A stretch of 64,000 nt of DNA, taken from contig WIDE01000041.1 in the NCBI GenBank assembly GCA_015039315.1, positions 212,225 to 276,224 of the forward strand. The letters run 5' to 3'. Under the pieces are notes generated by a model. The model saw only the letters and a list, made by a program, of their open reading frames with translations. It ran no database searches and was not told where the DNA came from. This document shows, piece by piece, positions 22,476 to 43,645 of the stretch (its first letter is position 1; each line of letters starts with the position of its first letter). Made by a program: the position numbers and the translations under genes. Origin of the DNA: Clavulina sp. PMI_390. Lineage: Eukaryota; Basidiomycota; Agaricomycetes; Cantharellales; Hydnaceae.

Positions 22476-25400
22476 ATGTCTATGTACATTGCCGCTGACG
22501 CCTCGACTTATCTCGCATGCTATCACGATTCGCTCTTGGACGCCCTTCCAGATGCCCGTGGCAACGTCCTGAAGGCCGCGCCGGCGTTCTACAGCGCCAG
22601 CCCCCTCGCTCCACAGAAGGATGCCTCGGGGTGGCAGTTTGGAGCGAGAGTCAATGCCCTCAGGCGGCCGTCGCTGTCTCACTTACAACCGCATACGAGT
22701 GGGAGTGGGAGTGGAGGGCATCATCATCACCATCCACACCAGCAACAACAACAACAGCCGCACCATCATAACACTCTGAATCATCATCATCATCACCCCC
22801 AGCATCCAAATCGACATTCTCCACATGACCCAGCTTCCTCCTCTTCGGGCTCGGGCTCGTCTTCAGGGCACGGGCACGCGACCGATGACGTATCCACCGA
22901 CGCCGACTCTCTCGGTGGATATGATATACTCAGGAAGTGGGAGGATTGCCTCGATCTGCAACGCGTTATCGAGAAAGAGTACCTCGCTCATGCGCTCGAG
23001 CGCCGCAACACCCTCCATACTGCGAATCTCCTTGGCACCTCGACAACTGGCAACGGAAGCAGCGGTTTAACAACGACCACAACTACTCAGTCAGGGTCAG
23101 GCTCCTTCGGCTCGGCTGGTGCTGGGAGTGGTGGTGGCCCAGGATCGGCGCTGGGAGTGGGTACGTTCTACTCGAGTGAACGAGCGGCGAGTTTCGACAG
23201 CCTACCGTCCGGGAATGGCCATACCCAACTGCCGAACGACCCGCTAAGCATCACGCTCGACGTCCATGCACTCATTCCAACTCTATCCAAGAAGCCGAAA
23301 AAGCTCCCGCCTGCCTCAGTGCTCGGGCTCGAACCCTCTCCTAATGGCGAAATCCTGTCTCTATGGGCGACCGCCACACCCCCCAATTCTGCTGCTGGTG
23401 GCAGTTCCTCCTCGGCTACCGAAACTCCCAAACCGAAGAAAGGGCGAGCCTCCATCTTTTCAAAATCGGTTATTTCGCTTGGCTCGTCTGCGTCCAATGC
23501 GCCACCACCGGCTCCGTTCAGTCCTCCAGCCACACAGGACTTCGATGCGTCACCCTCCTTCCCCTTTAGCCCTAACCCATCTTCCTCCTCGCCCGCTGCC
23601 TTTGTGCTTCCTCCTTCTGCCAAACCGCTCACCTCCAAACAGATCCAGCAGGCTCTCCTTGCGTATTCGCGACACGAAGAGTGGCGAGCCTTCTTGATTG
23701 GATTGTTCCACTCCGACGACCCAATTCTGCACGAAGTACGCGATGGTGCGCGTATGCGTGCGTGGTTTGGATGGTGGAGAAGTGATCGGGATAGAGTTCG
23801 TGAGCAGAAGGCGGCAGCAGGTCCTGGTCCTATCCCTCAATTTCCACCTTCACTTCCAACGCTTGCCAATGGCTCACTGTCCCCACCATTGTCGCCTCCT
23901 TTCCTCACGACCTCACCTTCGTACCAAAATCTACCTCTGGGAAGTGCGTTGGACCCTGAAGTAGATGCAGCAGAGCGTGATAAGCACAGGTGGATGCGCG
24001 AGATGGGCTATTATAAGAAGGACCGCAAGTACAGCTCTGCGTCAACAACGACTGGGGCTAGTGCAACGAGCACAGGCAGCGTGAGCGCCACCAGCAACAG
24101 CACCTATGGCCTGGCGTCCCCGTCCACGTCAAACTTGAGCGCTTCTACAAGTACGACGAAGAGGGCTGCTGCTGGCACATCCAGTGCGACTGGAGGTAGC
24201 TCCCCTGCATTCCTGAGCTTTGGTGGTGCCGTTGGTGGCCTCTCTGTTCCATTACCCATTGGGAGGACCGTGCCAAAGGAGAGAGATGGCAGTGTAGGCA
24301 GGGCCAAGAAGAAGGGGCCATCAAGACCCTCGACAGCGGACTCTGCCATCACGTCATCCACCTCGCGAGCTGGAGAGCAGGGGGAGCCCGGTCCATCTTC
24401 CTCGCGCATGCGGCACTTGTCCATGTCGACAACCTCGTATATGTACAAAGGTCCCTCCTCACCCCCTCCACCCTCCTCTTCTCCGCCGCCTCGCCCCACT
24501 GGCATACCACCCTCATTATCGATATCTGACTTGACTCCTCCTAGCAGAACGCCAAGCCGCTTCGTTTCGGGGGCGGATGCACATTCCAGCAGCACCAGTC
24601 CTTCCCCAATCTCTCCTCCAGCGGTGAATGGAGCTGGTGGAGTCAGTGGAGTCCCTGCCCACATATATGCTGCACGTCGTCCATCAGATCCGTTTAGCCA
24701 GGCGTCCTCCCCATCGCATCGGAATTACGCATCGCGTGATTTCAAAGACGTCAGACGAGGGAAGTACTCCCCACCACCACTTCATGCACCTTTCCCAGAT
24801 ACCGATGAGCCTGGTTAGTGAATAGTTCATACATTTTGATCTCTCACAATCTGATATTTTTAATCCTCTGCTGCAGCTGTTCCTCCCATTCCTTTACGGA
24901 CGTCCTCCTCCCCCGCCTTGCGCTCGCTCGCTTCCGCATCCCCACCACCGCGGTTCGCCCCACCACCACCTCCGTCCAGCCATCCTCCTTCACCTCCCGT
25001 CGATTCCTACCATCATGCTCCTCTCAGCGCCCCATTGAGCTTCTCTGCTCTCGGTTCTGCTCCTCCGTCCACAATGCCAACGGCGCCAGCGAGGATGCTG
25101 CGCGCTGGTCCTCCTCGGCCTCGCCCACCGCCGTCAAAGCCACCTCCCTCCCTCGCCGCACCCTTGCCACCTGGTCGGCGAGCTGCGAGACTAGGAGATG
25201 AGCTTCTGGTGAACAGGCAGCACCAGCCCTCTCGAGCTGATCGTTTCAGCGTGACATCGTTTGACAACGCGCTGGCGGAGACACTTGCAGGGTTCCCCAT
25301 GCCTCCCTCGGCGTCCACAGGTGCCGGTGGCTTTCCGATGCCTCCCAGCAATGGTAGTAGTGGTGGCCCTCCTCCCGGAAAAACACTATCAAAGAGCCGC

Positions 25401-28157
25401 TCGATGCACACGCTTTCCCCAACGCGTACTACAAACCCTGCGCTGGGTGGAAGCGCAGGCGCTGTCCCTCCCTTGCCACCAACGGCCGCAGTGACGCGCC
25501 AACAGCGCTCAGACTCGAGAGACTTCCCGTTGGTTGATGAGGTGGTGACTGAGGAGGAAGAGGATGACGATGAGCCCAATGGTCAGGGAACCATTCGGCC
25601 TTCAGTGTCAGCGATGCGACGACGGGCACAATCCGAATCACACTCGAGGATGCTGTCTTCGTCAGCGATGGTGGCGGCAGCGGCTGTCGCTGCTGCTGCA
25701 CGGCCAGTAGGGCTATCTATGAGGAGGCCCTCAGAAGCAGATACGGATTCGCAGCTTGAGCTCGATCTTGACCTAGAAGACGAGCATGATGATACTCTTC
25801 GCACTGTCCATTGGAGGGATGCTCGTCACCCACGTCGGATTCCCACTGATACGGGCTTGCACATGTCGGATACAAGCAAGGAGGAGCACGAGGACGATGG
25901 AGTGGATCTAAGCATGGCGGAAGATTCGGAGCTCGAGTTTGACGTCGACTTGAATGACGTGCGGGCGTTGCTCGATGCTGCAGTTGAGAGTGCTGAGCAG
26001 CAGAGACAATATATGCAGGAGGTGCAACTCGAGCCGACTGATGTTGATGCTGATGCCGATGATGTGCTGGTCTTTGAGGACCTACTTGATGTCCCCGACT
26101 TGCCGCATTTGTCTCCGTATTTCGGCGTGGTGACGAGTGATACAACTCCCACACAGACCATGGTACGCAAGCATGTAAATGGCCATGGCCAGAGCGCGCA
26201 AGATGTTGCGATGGGGTTTCGAGACCTTGGGCGCTCAACCGTCCAGCAAAATCACCACTCCAATGAGCCTTTAAGCAGCAATCGACGCGCTCGCCCCTCA
26301 CCAGCGGGCCATAGCCCTGATCAGTACATTCGCGATGATGCATCAAGCCCAATCCTCGGTGTTTCCTCCGATGACGATGAAGTCACGGAGGAAGGGACTG
26401 GCTCTCGGCCCAATCCCCGACCTCCAAGCCTGCGTGCCCAGAGCGTGCCCTCCCCCCAGCCCTCTACAGCCTCTGGCGGCTATTTAGACGATCGTAGCAG
26501 TGTCAGCATCAGCATGAGGGCAAGTGAGGACAACGCGAGCATCATGCAAGAGTTCGAGATGGTATCCCCTCCCCCTCCACCATATGATTCGCGCTTCTTC
26601 GGTCGTCATCTTACAGCCACACCCCTATCTTTCGCATCAGATGCCCAGTCCTTGCGCCATGGTTCTGGAGCCTCTTTACTATCCCATTCGACAAATGCTG
26701 GAGACGGCACATTTACTCGTCGGTCTGGCGAGCGAACACATGCTTACAGTAATTCTGTATCTTCCGGGTTCTCTGTTTCCTCACAACACCTATCTCAGTT
26801 TCGGGGGGTTGCAGACGGCCTTCATCGTTCGTCCTCATTGAGCTCTGCACATCGTCCTACACCGCGCGTGGACACAAACCAGCTCCCTCTGACTTCCCCA
26901 TCTCCTTCTCCTTCTCCTTCTGCTTCACCCTCATCTCCAGCAACCACGCAAGACCAATCGAATGAGAAATTGCGTCGCCGTGTGAGCGAATCCTCATTGC
27001 GAAATGCTGTTCGCCGCTTCACCTCGTTGGACTTTTTTGCATCTGCCACTCCTCGTCGAAGTTCCCCTCTTGCCAGCCGAGGGGGGTCATTCTCTTCCTC
27101 ACCTGGTTCTAACAACTCTGGCGAAGGCCCTCGCCCTAGTCAGGATGACAGCATTAGGCGCAGTGGTAGTTCTGCATCCCGCAGACTGTCCAGAGACGGT
27201 CACTCCTCGGAATGGGGCCGGCAGTCGACGAGAGCCCCATCTTCTCTCGGTTCATCTTCAAAGGAGCCGGCACGGCCATCGCAAGACTCGGCGATGATAC
27301 CCCTCCTTGGAGAGGAGATGTCGGTAATTGATGTTGGAGTAGGCTCAATGATAGTACCTGAGGAGGTAGAGCGTGGTACCCCAACAGACCCACTTGATCA
27401 TTACTTTGATGGCAATTGGAGTAGTGAAAGTCCAACCAGTAGCTCGCGAGCCGCGCTTTCATCGCGTCCGACCTCGAGCATCTCATCGCTCCAGCAGTCA
27501 TTGCGCCCCCCGACGATCGAAGAGCATCCACCACCCGATCAGGTAGGCGCACCAGGCCATCCGACCAACCAAGAGCCTAGCGCTTCCCCTTCTCTCACAC
27601 ATGCTCAGCCGCAGGCTTTGGCCTCTTTCTCAGCCTCGCGAGGTTCGCGTCCAATCCCTCCTCCACTGGCCACACCTGCTCCATCTACCCCACTACCCCC
27701 TACTCCGCTTGACAACACGCTAGACGCCCCAAGAGCCTCCTACCCTCCAGATACCCCACTCACCGCGTCCTCGATTGCTGCCAAGGTGCTGCACGCTGCA
27801 ACTGGGACGGCCGTAATGCTTCGCCTGGGTCGTCACGTCTCGATGCACGAAGTCAAGGAGAAGGCTCGAGTGAAGTTCCGCGAGGCAGAAAACCTGGATG
27901 TGTGTGTGGCGAACGGAATGACAGTGCTAAGTGAGGATTTGTTGCTGTACTACCGCCAGCTAGGTGGACCAGGAGCGCGCGACTCCTCCATCTTGTCCCC
28001 TGGGCGGAAACGATCGTCTTCTGTATCCTCCATGGGCATGGATCTGAACCCTCAGGCCTTTGTTAGGATATGGTCGGAGGAAGAGTTTGCCGAGTTGCTA
28101 AACCTCGTCCCCCCAGGCGAGAAGCTCGTGCTTCGTCTTGTTGCTATTGCTGCCTGA
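22476..28157 (+). CDS. Giant 1872-residue Ser/Pro-rich protein with ordered C-terminus
   Basis: Not recognised as a named family. Two exons, 22476-24813 and 24877-28157, join in phase 1 across a 63-nt intron. Most of the chain is Ser/Pro/Gly/Thr-rich. Near residue 80-110 there are mixed His and Gln runs. More ordered segments lie near residues 145-180 (DILRKWEDCLDLQRVIEKEY) and 385-440 (QALLAYSRHEEWRAFLIGLF and following Trp/Arg-rich part). An acidic middle includes LELDLDLEDEHDD. The last about 125 residues look globular and end in EKLVLRLVAIAA. Their spacing (VMLRLGRHVSMHEVKEKARV followed by VLSEDLLLYY) resembles a PB1 or other ubiquitin-like fold, which would mean protein-protein binding, but this is inference. 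It could be a signalling scaffold. Confidence 0.78.
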
Positions 28158-28761
28158 ATATTGTACATTTTCTTTGGTTTTTGGAATCTGTGTCTAGATC
28201 CTCACTCGTTTGTTTCCGTGCTCATTTTTTGTACCCTACATCTACCAAACCACTTCTGTCATTGTTGCTGCTAGTTTTCTCCTGTTGCCGATCTTATCAT
28301 TGTTCATTAATCAGTTCAATACCACCTCTTTGCCACAAGTATGATGCAAAAGTTAGTGAAAGGGAAGGCTAATCCATCTGTTCCTGTTCGTTGAACTCTA
28401 ATATTCAAGCTCAAACATTCTGATGACATGTGCCAGTGGGATACTTTGAGATGATTTTTAGTCCGAAAGGAAATGTCCATGAGCATTTCAGCCTCACTAA
28501 TTACACCTCGAGGTACGATAATGCAAGATTATGAGGAAGAGTCAGATTCCCGAGATGGCAAAAGCCAAGTGGGAAGATAAAGGAGAGCATATTAAGACAG
28601 AGGGGGTTTGATGCAACACTTTATGACGAAACTGAACGAGAGAAATCAAAGGAGAGGGCGATCGGCTGGTGCGACTGGCGCGACCAGCGGATCTATTTCG
28701 GCGGTGCCAGCAGCTTTCGCTTGGGAGATAAAGAAGGGGATCGGAGAAGGAACGGAGCGCT
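28158..28761. other. Convergent intergenic spacer
   Basis: The 3' flanks of the giant plus-strand gene and of the copper radical oxidase gene. Nothing else is seen. Confidence 0.5.
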
Positions 28762-31604
28762 TTAATATCCATCGTCCCGGCCACCGAAGCGAGGGTGCTG
28801 CTGAGGCGGAGGGGCATCGTAATAGTGATCGTCATATTGCACTCTCTGTTGAGGAGCATTCCCAGTTGTATACCTCGTATCTTGGCTCGCGCGAGGATCA
28901 TCGTGGTATTGGCCTCCAGGGGCAACAAGGTCCACTCTCGAATCATTTGAAGCACTTGGGATATCCCATGCTGAGTTGTTGTATTGTTGCAGCGGGATGA
29001 ATGCATCAGGGTTCCTAGATCCTGGTTCACGGTATGCCATGTTGGCTCCACCTGCCGCTGTCCGCTCCGCTGCGGCCCTGTTCTTGTTCCGGCGGGAGCA
29101 GAGCATCAGGAGGCCGCCGAGGAAGATGAGCACAGCGGCACCACCCGCAGCAATGCCGATCTTCACACCAGTGCTGAGCGAGCTCCCAGAAGTGCTGGAA
29201 GGGCTACCTGATCCTGAGCTCCCGTTGCCTCCGACGTTCGAGGTCGTATTTACTGATGTAGGAAGGGTAGCGACGTCAGAAACGGGCTGAGTTCCTAGTT
29301 GCCCATTACCAACGGTGACGTATGTCCCGTTTGAGGGAATGCCATTCACCACAACGTAGAGGAACGCTGGACCAGGGGTGAAGAGATTGGCATTTTGAGG
29401 CATCTGAGAGCAGTGAAGGGTGATCGAGCCGTTCGAGGATACCGTATATGTGTTGTTTAACTGAAGGAATCGCTGGCCCATGTTCACTGGATAGAGCAAA
29501 ACCCTAAGTTGTGATGAATCAATAGAGTTGATAGAAAATACCTACTAGCATGCGTTGTGAACCCAGTTCGGATAACGACAACAGTCGAGTTGGCTGCGGC
29601 CGTGTTTGCATCACCGGAGTAACTGCTCTTGTCGAAGGTAATATCAAACGATGACCCTCCATACGTGAGAGTGGAAGGGACACCGCTAGGGGTAGGTTTT
29701 GTAGACCCCCAGTACCAAGGGTAAAACTTCTCCGCACGATATTCCGTGGCGTATATGGTAGAAGCATTATAGTCAACATTGGGATTGGAACCGGCTATCA
29801 TAACCGACGCGTCTGGGAGAAGGATGGCAGACGAGTGGTAGAGACGAGGGATTGTGGAGGCGGACAAACCGGCGTTGGACCAACGAGAACCCTTAGGGGC
29901 GTTCGGGTTATAAATCGCTGGGGTAAGGACTGGCTCGGCGGCAAGCGACATGCCAAACGGCATGTCGCCGTACAAGGGAGTGGTTAGAGTCTGCGTGGCA
30001 TAGCCGGCAGTCCCGTTAGCACCTCCATTGACCATGAGCATTGTTCCATCGGGGAGGAGGATGAATTGGCCCATGGTTCGGCCAATGAGCATGTTATCAT
30101 CCTGTACGTAGGCAGCAGTGGATCCATCTGTCGGTTCAGGGGTAATACGTTGACAATCATTTGAGGCCGGAACCTTCCAAGTATCTACGAATGGCCATGA
30201 ATAGTTGCCCCAATCGTAGTCGTCCAAGAACTGTCCACCACAAAAGAGGACGGTGGGCGTGTAATTGTTCGCTGGTGTAAGGGGCAACATGGCAACGCCT
30301 CCAGAGGCAGGGTACACCCGCGCAACTTGTCCCGGCATGTCGGGGAGTGGGTACTCTGTGTTCGTGTCCGCGTCCCATAGCACTGGATACGTTCAGGTAA
30401 GGTCAGGCGGCTTGGAAACATACTAATAAAATGATGATACTTACTCGTGCTGTAGTTAGCTTGGGTGAAAATCTTTCCTGATGGCATGAGGAACATATGC
30501 GGATATGAGTTCAGTCCACTAGTCTTGATCACGAAGTTCACATCTTGTGGTGTGAAGTTCGGGGTAGGTGGATAGGTTTCGAATGTAGGCTCTGCCGCAC
30601 CACCCTCGGTAGCAGGGTCATTATTCGGGTAGTTGCTGGAAACATAGCACGTTTAGTATCGAAATGGGCTGATGTCGGGTCGGAACGAACCGGTTGATGT
30701 AGCCGCCATTGACGAATCCTCCGAGGATGACCATGGTACCATTGCCAAGAGCTTCCACAGTGCTGTACCACCGCCTCTTCATGAGCTTAGTCGAGTTATC
30801 ATACCATTGGCATGTATCGAGGGATTGCCCGCTTTGACAGGGGTTGAGAATACGAACGGCGTTTTCACCATCGTAATCCTGGTATGTTGTGTCATAGTAA
30901 CCTAATAAACGAGCGTGTTAATGAAAGACGAAGAGGAGGTTGACATGAGGGCCAGCCTAACCTGTACCAGTCGGCCCAATAGTGCTACCAATGTTGCCTC
31001 CAGGGCCAATCGCACCGTTACCTCCAAATGTGACCCAAGAGCCATTGGGAAAATGATGCCCTGACGAGCAGAAAGGATTCGTGATGATTTCCATAGGCGT
31101 TGCAGTGTTCGTATCGAGATCCCTAACATTGTTTGTCAAGGCAAAGCATTTTCCCAGTCCAAAGGCAACACAGCTCACCATTCAACAGCATAGGCGGAAT
31201 GCCCATTAATCTGAGTGGGGTTTCCTTCGACTTTGTCGAGAATGTAGACTTTGCTGGAACTTCCAAGGAACATCTATGGCACAAAAATCGAGGTGAGCAT
31301 GGTCCAAGCCCACCTTTAGGTGGCGTTGCCGAGGAGATTATTTTGAGCAAACATTCACCATCATCGCGCTAACCAGGGTGGAACCTATCTGCTCGATACC
31401 ACCAGGAGATGCCGCCATGATCTACGAATTTGCACCGTTCGCAAGGTACGAAAAGAACGAGAGAGGTATTAGACCTTATTGCCTCAACAAGAACTGCTGG
31501 GAGAGGAGCAACGGCATGATGCTGCGCGCGTCCAAGCTCGGAACACGCACCAAACGTGGCGTAGAGAGAGCCAAAAGCCCCCATAATCGTTTAGGAGAGC
31601 GCAT
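28762..31604 (-). CDS. Membrane-anchored glyoxal-oxidase-type copper radical oxidase
   Basis: The enzyme oxidises aldehydes or alcohols with O2 to give H2O2, outside the cell. Exons: 31604-31551 (tentative), 31421-31359, 31273-31179, 31122-30962, 30901-30691, 30635-30445, 30382-29546, 29486-28762; about 778 residues. The N-terminal glyoxal oxidase domain has KVYILDKVEGNPTQINGH. The active-site set of the family is present: the cross-linked Cys (NPFCSSG), Tyr (RRWYSTVEAL), the Tyr-His pair (IPRLYHSSAI) and the second His (GFTTHAMNMGQ) in the DUF1929 domain. A Ser/Gly-rich stalk precedes one transmembrane segment (IGIAAGGAAVLIFLGGLLML), a basic stop (CSRRNKNR) and a Gln/Tyr-rich cytoplasmic tail. 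This matches membrane-bound types such as Ustilago Glo1 rather than soluble GLOX. The signal-peptide exon is the weak point. Confidence 0.9.
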
Positions 31605-31831
31605 GGAGGAAAAGGAGGGAGGCAGAGAGCCAAGGTGAGAGGGAGGGGAGCAGAACGTAACTTGACGATCACGTGACTGCTTATGCTAAGTATACCCAAA
31701 ATCGGGATATTATTTTTGCCAGACGTGGAGCGTTGCACAGAAAAAGACAAATGCATACAAGTTGCTGGTGGTAATAGGCGTATCGTACAGTAGAGGAAAT
31801 GCAAAAAAATGACGGAAGGCGACGAGCAAAT

Positions 31832-40752
<8,921 letters not shown>

Positions 40753-41971
40753 AACGGAGAAACACTCTCAAAGGTTTCGCGTAGGCGACTGCACAAGCGA
40801 GACACGAGAGGGAAACAAAGTCGACAGTGACTCTTTCGGAGTCGGGGAGTGGGTCACGTGAAGAGCTAACGCGTCTTAAACAACAGCAAACAAGGCACGC
40901 GATCCTTGAGACTGGCTTTGAATCCACCCTTCGTAACAGGGACCACGTCTTTGCTTGCTAAGTATGGGATAATGGGCCAATAAGGCCATTGGTCAATGCG
41001 AGCCAACAACCCTCCTTCGCAACTACTTATCTCCTATTTCAGCAACACCCTCGTTGCTCCTTGTTTGAGAACTGGAATGCGCCTATTACCTTCCCCAGAA
41101 TAATGGAACCAGCCTTTGTCGCGACATCCTTCGTCGAGCTCAAAATATGTGCAAAACAATTTCCTGAAGTCCTTCACAGCCGACTGTGTGTGGTGTAAAG
41201 GACAGTCACTGTCACAGGCATCGTGCAATAAAGCATCAATCCTCCGGGTACATGACCAAATGGATCGTAACGCTAGCTGTGAATCCTAACTACTGCTCTT
41301 TTCCACTAACACGGTATGGTGGGGTGATCAGTTTCGAACCGGTGAGCTATGATAGGGCATTACATGCGGTCACTTGTGATTTCTGGAGCTTCTGGAGGTT
41401 CCTGTAACCCTCCTTCTGTCTCCCCCGCTACTAGTGGTCTCCCACCTCATGGGAACTCGTTGAAAGGATAAAAAATTTTGGGAATCGGATTATCCTTCTC
41501 CCAGTCTGCCAGCTACCACGAAACACACTTTTATGATGGCGCAGCTTCCCATAGCCCCTGAGGCGAACGCATCAGGTGAACAGGGGTATCAATAAGCTTT
41601 TAAATTCTCTGGCTTCTGGCCGCTATGCTTCGGCCCTTCCCTGATCGATGCAGCTCACAGACTTCCTGACTTCCTCGCACCCGGTTCGGGAATATCATGG
41701 ATATAAATCGCTTGACGGCCAAGAATCTTCCCGATGTTCCTCCTGGCTTAGCTGTGGCTGCGAATTAATCCTTTCAATCATGCTCATTCGCGACCGTCAC
41801 GAAGATATTCCATCGGATCCAGCGATCAGTCATTGAGAAGCAACCTGAACCGGAACATTTGTGACGTAGCGGTGAAAAGCTCCATTATAGTCGGAACCTC
41901 GATGCTTGGTGATATAGGCGAGATATGTAGTCGTCACAGCTTCAGATCTCACTCAGGGCGTTGTGCACGAT
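40753..41971. other. Divergent intergenic region between PRP8 and CBM1 gene
   Basis: This 1.2-kb region must contain the PRP8 promoter at the left and the promoter of the secreted CBM1 protein at the right. A GGTCACGTGA sequence (CACGTG E-box) lies at about 40853-40860, within 110 bp of the PRP8 start. No gene is supported. Confidence 0.5.
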
Positions 41972-43020
41972 ATGCTGTTAAATACCCTTGTTGGTGCTGC
42001 CCTTTTGCCGATCGCGTGGGCCCAATCTGGGGCGTACGGGCAGGTAAGCTCCACCGATAGTCGCTATATCCTACTCAGGAATATATCTGACGACCTTGCT
42101 TGTCCAAATCGCCAGTGTGGGGGGATTGGATGGACTGGAGCCACAACTTGCATCTCTGGTTGGACCTGCACCTATGAGAATGCATATTGTAGGTATTTGA
42201 AACCTCTTATCGCCGTTAAAATATATCTGACTTCGGCGATAGATAGCCAATGCTTGCCTTCGGCCTCGTCGACCCAGACCACAACCACAAAGATAACCTC
42301 GTCTAGTACATCGTCCGCTTCATCTCCTACTACGGCTCCTACGTCGTCGGCCACGGGGTTAGGAAGCCCTTCATCTACCCTTCTCCCCAACTACTACTGG
42401 ATTCGTGCGGTGGTGAGACCCTCGATCTGGCTTCTTGCGCAAGAAATGCTAGAACATATTTATTTCATTCCAGGAGTCGCCCAATTTTCATAGCTACCTC
42501 CAGTCTAATCCACCACAGCAAACCGGAGCAGCGGTAATGAACTCCTATACGACCGCAGGGCAATTCAACGTTGTCAATGGAAACCTTGTCCAGGTGCTAA
42601 GCAGCGGAGCCTTGTTGTACGGGGTGGTTGAGCACCAAGCGAATTCCTCGGTAACTAAGCTCCTTGTATCTTGGGAAACCACTTCTGCAAACGTCTATGG
42701 TACCTTCAACTGGAGCGGCGATGCTTTGCAATGGTCCGTCGCCAACATCACGCGTCCCAACAATTCGGCGTGGCTCGTTTGCGAATCCCAACATCTATAT
42801 GTGAACCTAGGCAAGTGGTTTAAGTTTAAATTGTTCTTTGCATTAATCCAGTGAACTTGATGTCTTCTATTTTTGTATGACAGGGGCTTATGATTACATG
42901 ACGCCGGCCGGTTGCGCAGACGAGGTTTGTAGACTTGCAACAGCCCAGATAATGCGACACTAATCACTCTCAATAATATAGACGATCCATTACTATAATG
43001 GGGCCACTGCTGTGGATTGA
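41972..43020 (+). CDS. Secreted CBM1 protein with orphan C-terminal domain
   Basis: Probably an extracellular protein targeted to cellulose. Exons: 41972-42043, 42116-42188, 42243-42412, 42474-42810, 42884-42924, 42982-43020; 243 residues. A signal peptide (cleavage near AWA/Q at residue 17) is followed directly by a family 1 cellulose-binding module at about 22-54, with [13 protein letters not shown], a Tyr-Tyr pair and the final Cys. A Ser/Thr linker leads to a domain of about 160 residues starting near NYYWIRAV and containing [21 protein letters not shown], and the C-terminal [13 protein letters not shown] and [12 protein letters not shown] cannot assign this domain to a glycoside hydrolase, esterase or LPMO family. 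Intron 4 uses a GC donor (AGGCAAGT). Short terminal exons with perfect phase support the model. Confidence 0.85.
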
Positions 43021-43645
43021 ATAATTATGCGTAGGCTGTGATTGACGTTGAACATGTACTGGATTGAGCTTTCAACGACTCTTACTATACGAGCACTGCT
43101 TAAACCCTGGACCCAATGGATGATAACCCCTTCCCATCCAAAGTTGGAGCTCGAGCGAGAACGCTTATGATGACGACATCTCATATATTCGTCCAAGAAT
43201 GTGCTTCGCAGACATGGTTCTACACAATGCATAGACCAGAATGGAGCGCTAGATCTTAGTCCACAGTGGGGAAATAACTGGCCAACCCCCAGCCAGCTTC
43301 GTAATCGATAGGGTCCAGGCGAAAAAAAAAAATAGCCCCACAATATTATGAATTGATCCACAGCCGAAATATTCTCTACGAGATAGGCAAACGCTATTCT
43401 CAGTGTCACTGAGTGAGCAGCAGGCGCCCATTTATGGACATAAGCCGATGTGAACCCCTAAAAATCTTGCTCGTTGCCAATCTTCCACTTGTGGCGACCA
43501 GAGGCAGAGTGAGACCGTGGACAACAAGGGGAGAGTGCAGCAAAATTCACAGTAACTCGAAGCGGCTCCTGATCATCCCACATGGATGGGAACACCCCCG
43601 CAACAGCATAAAGGGCATACATCTCGTTAGAACGAAAGATAATTT
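43021..43645. other. Convergent intergenic spacer
   Basis: The 3' flanks of the CBM1 gene and of AOS1. I see no gene; the A-rich run at 43321-43331 is unremarkable. Confidence 0.5.
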
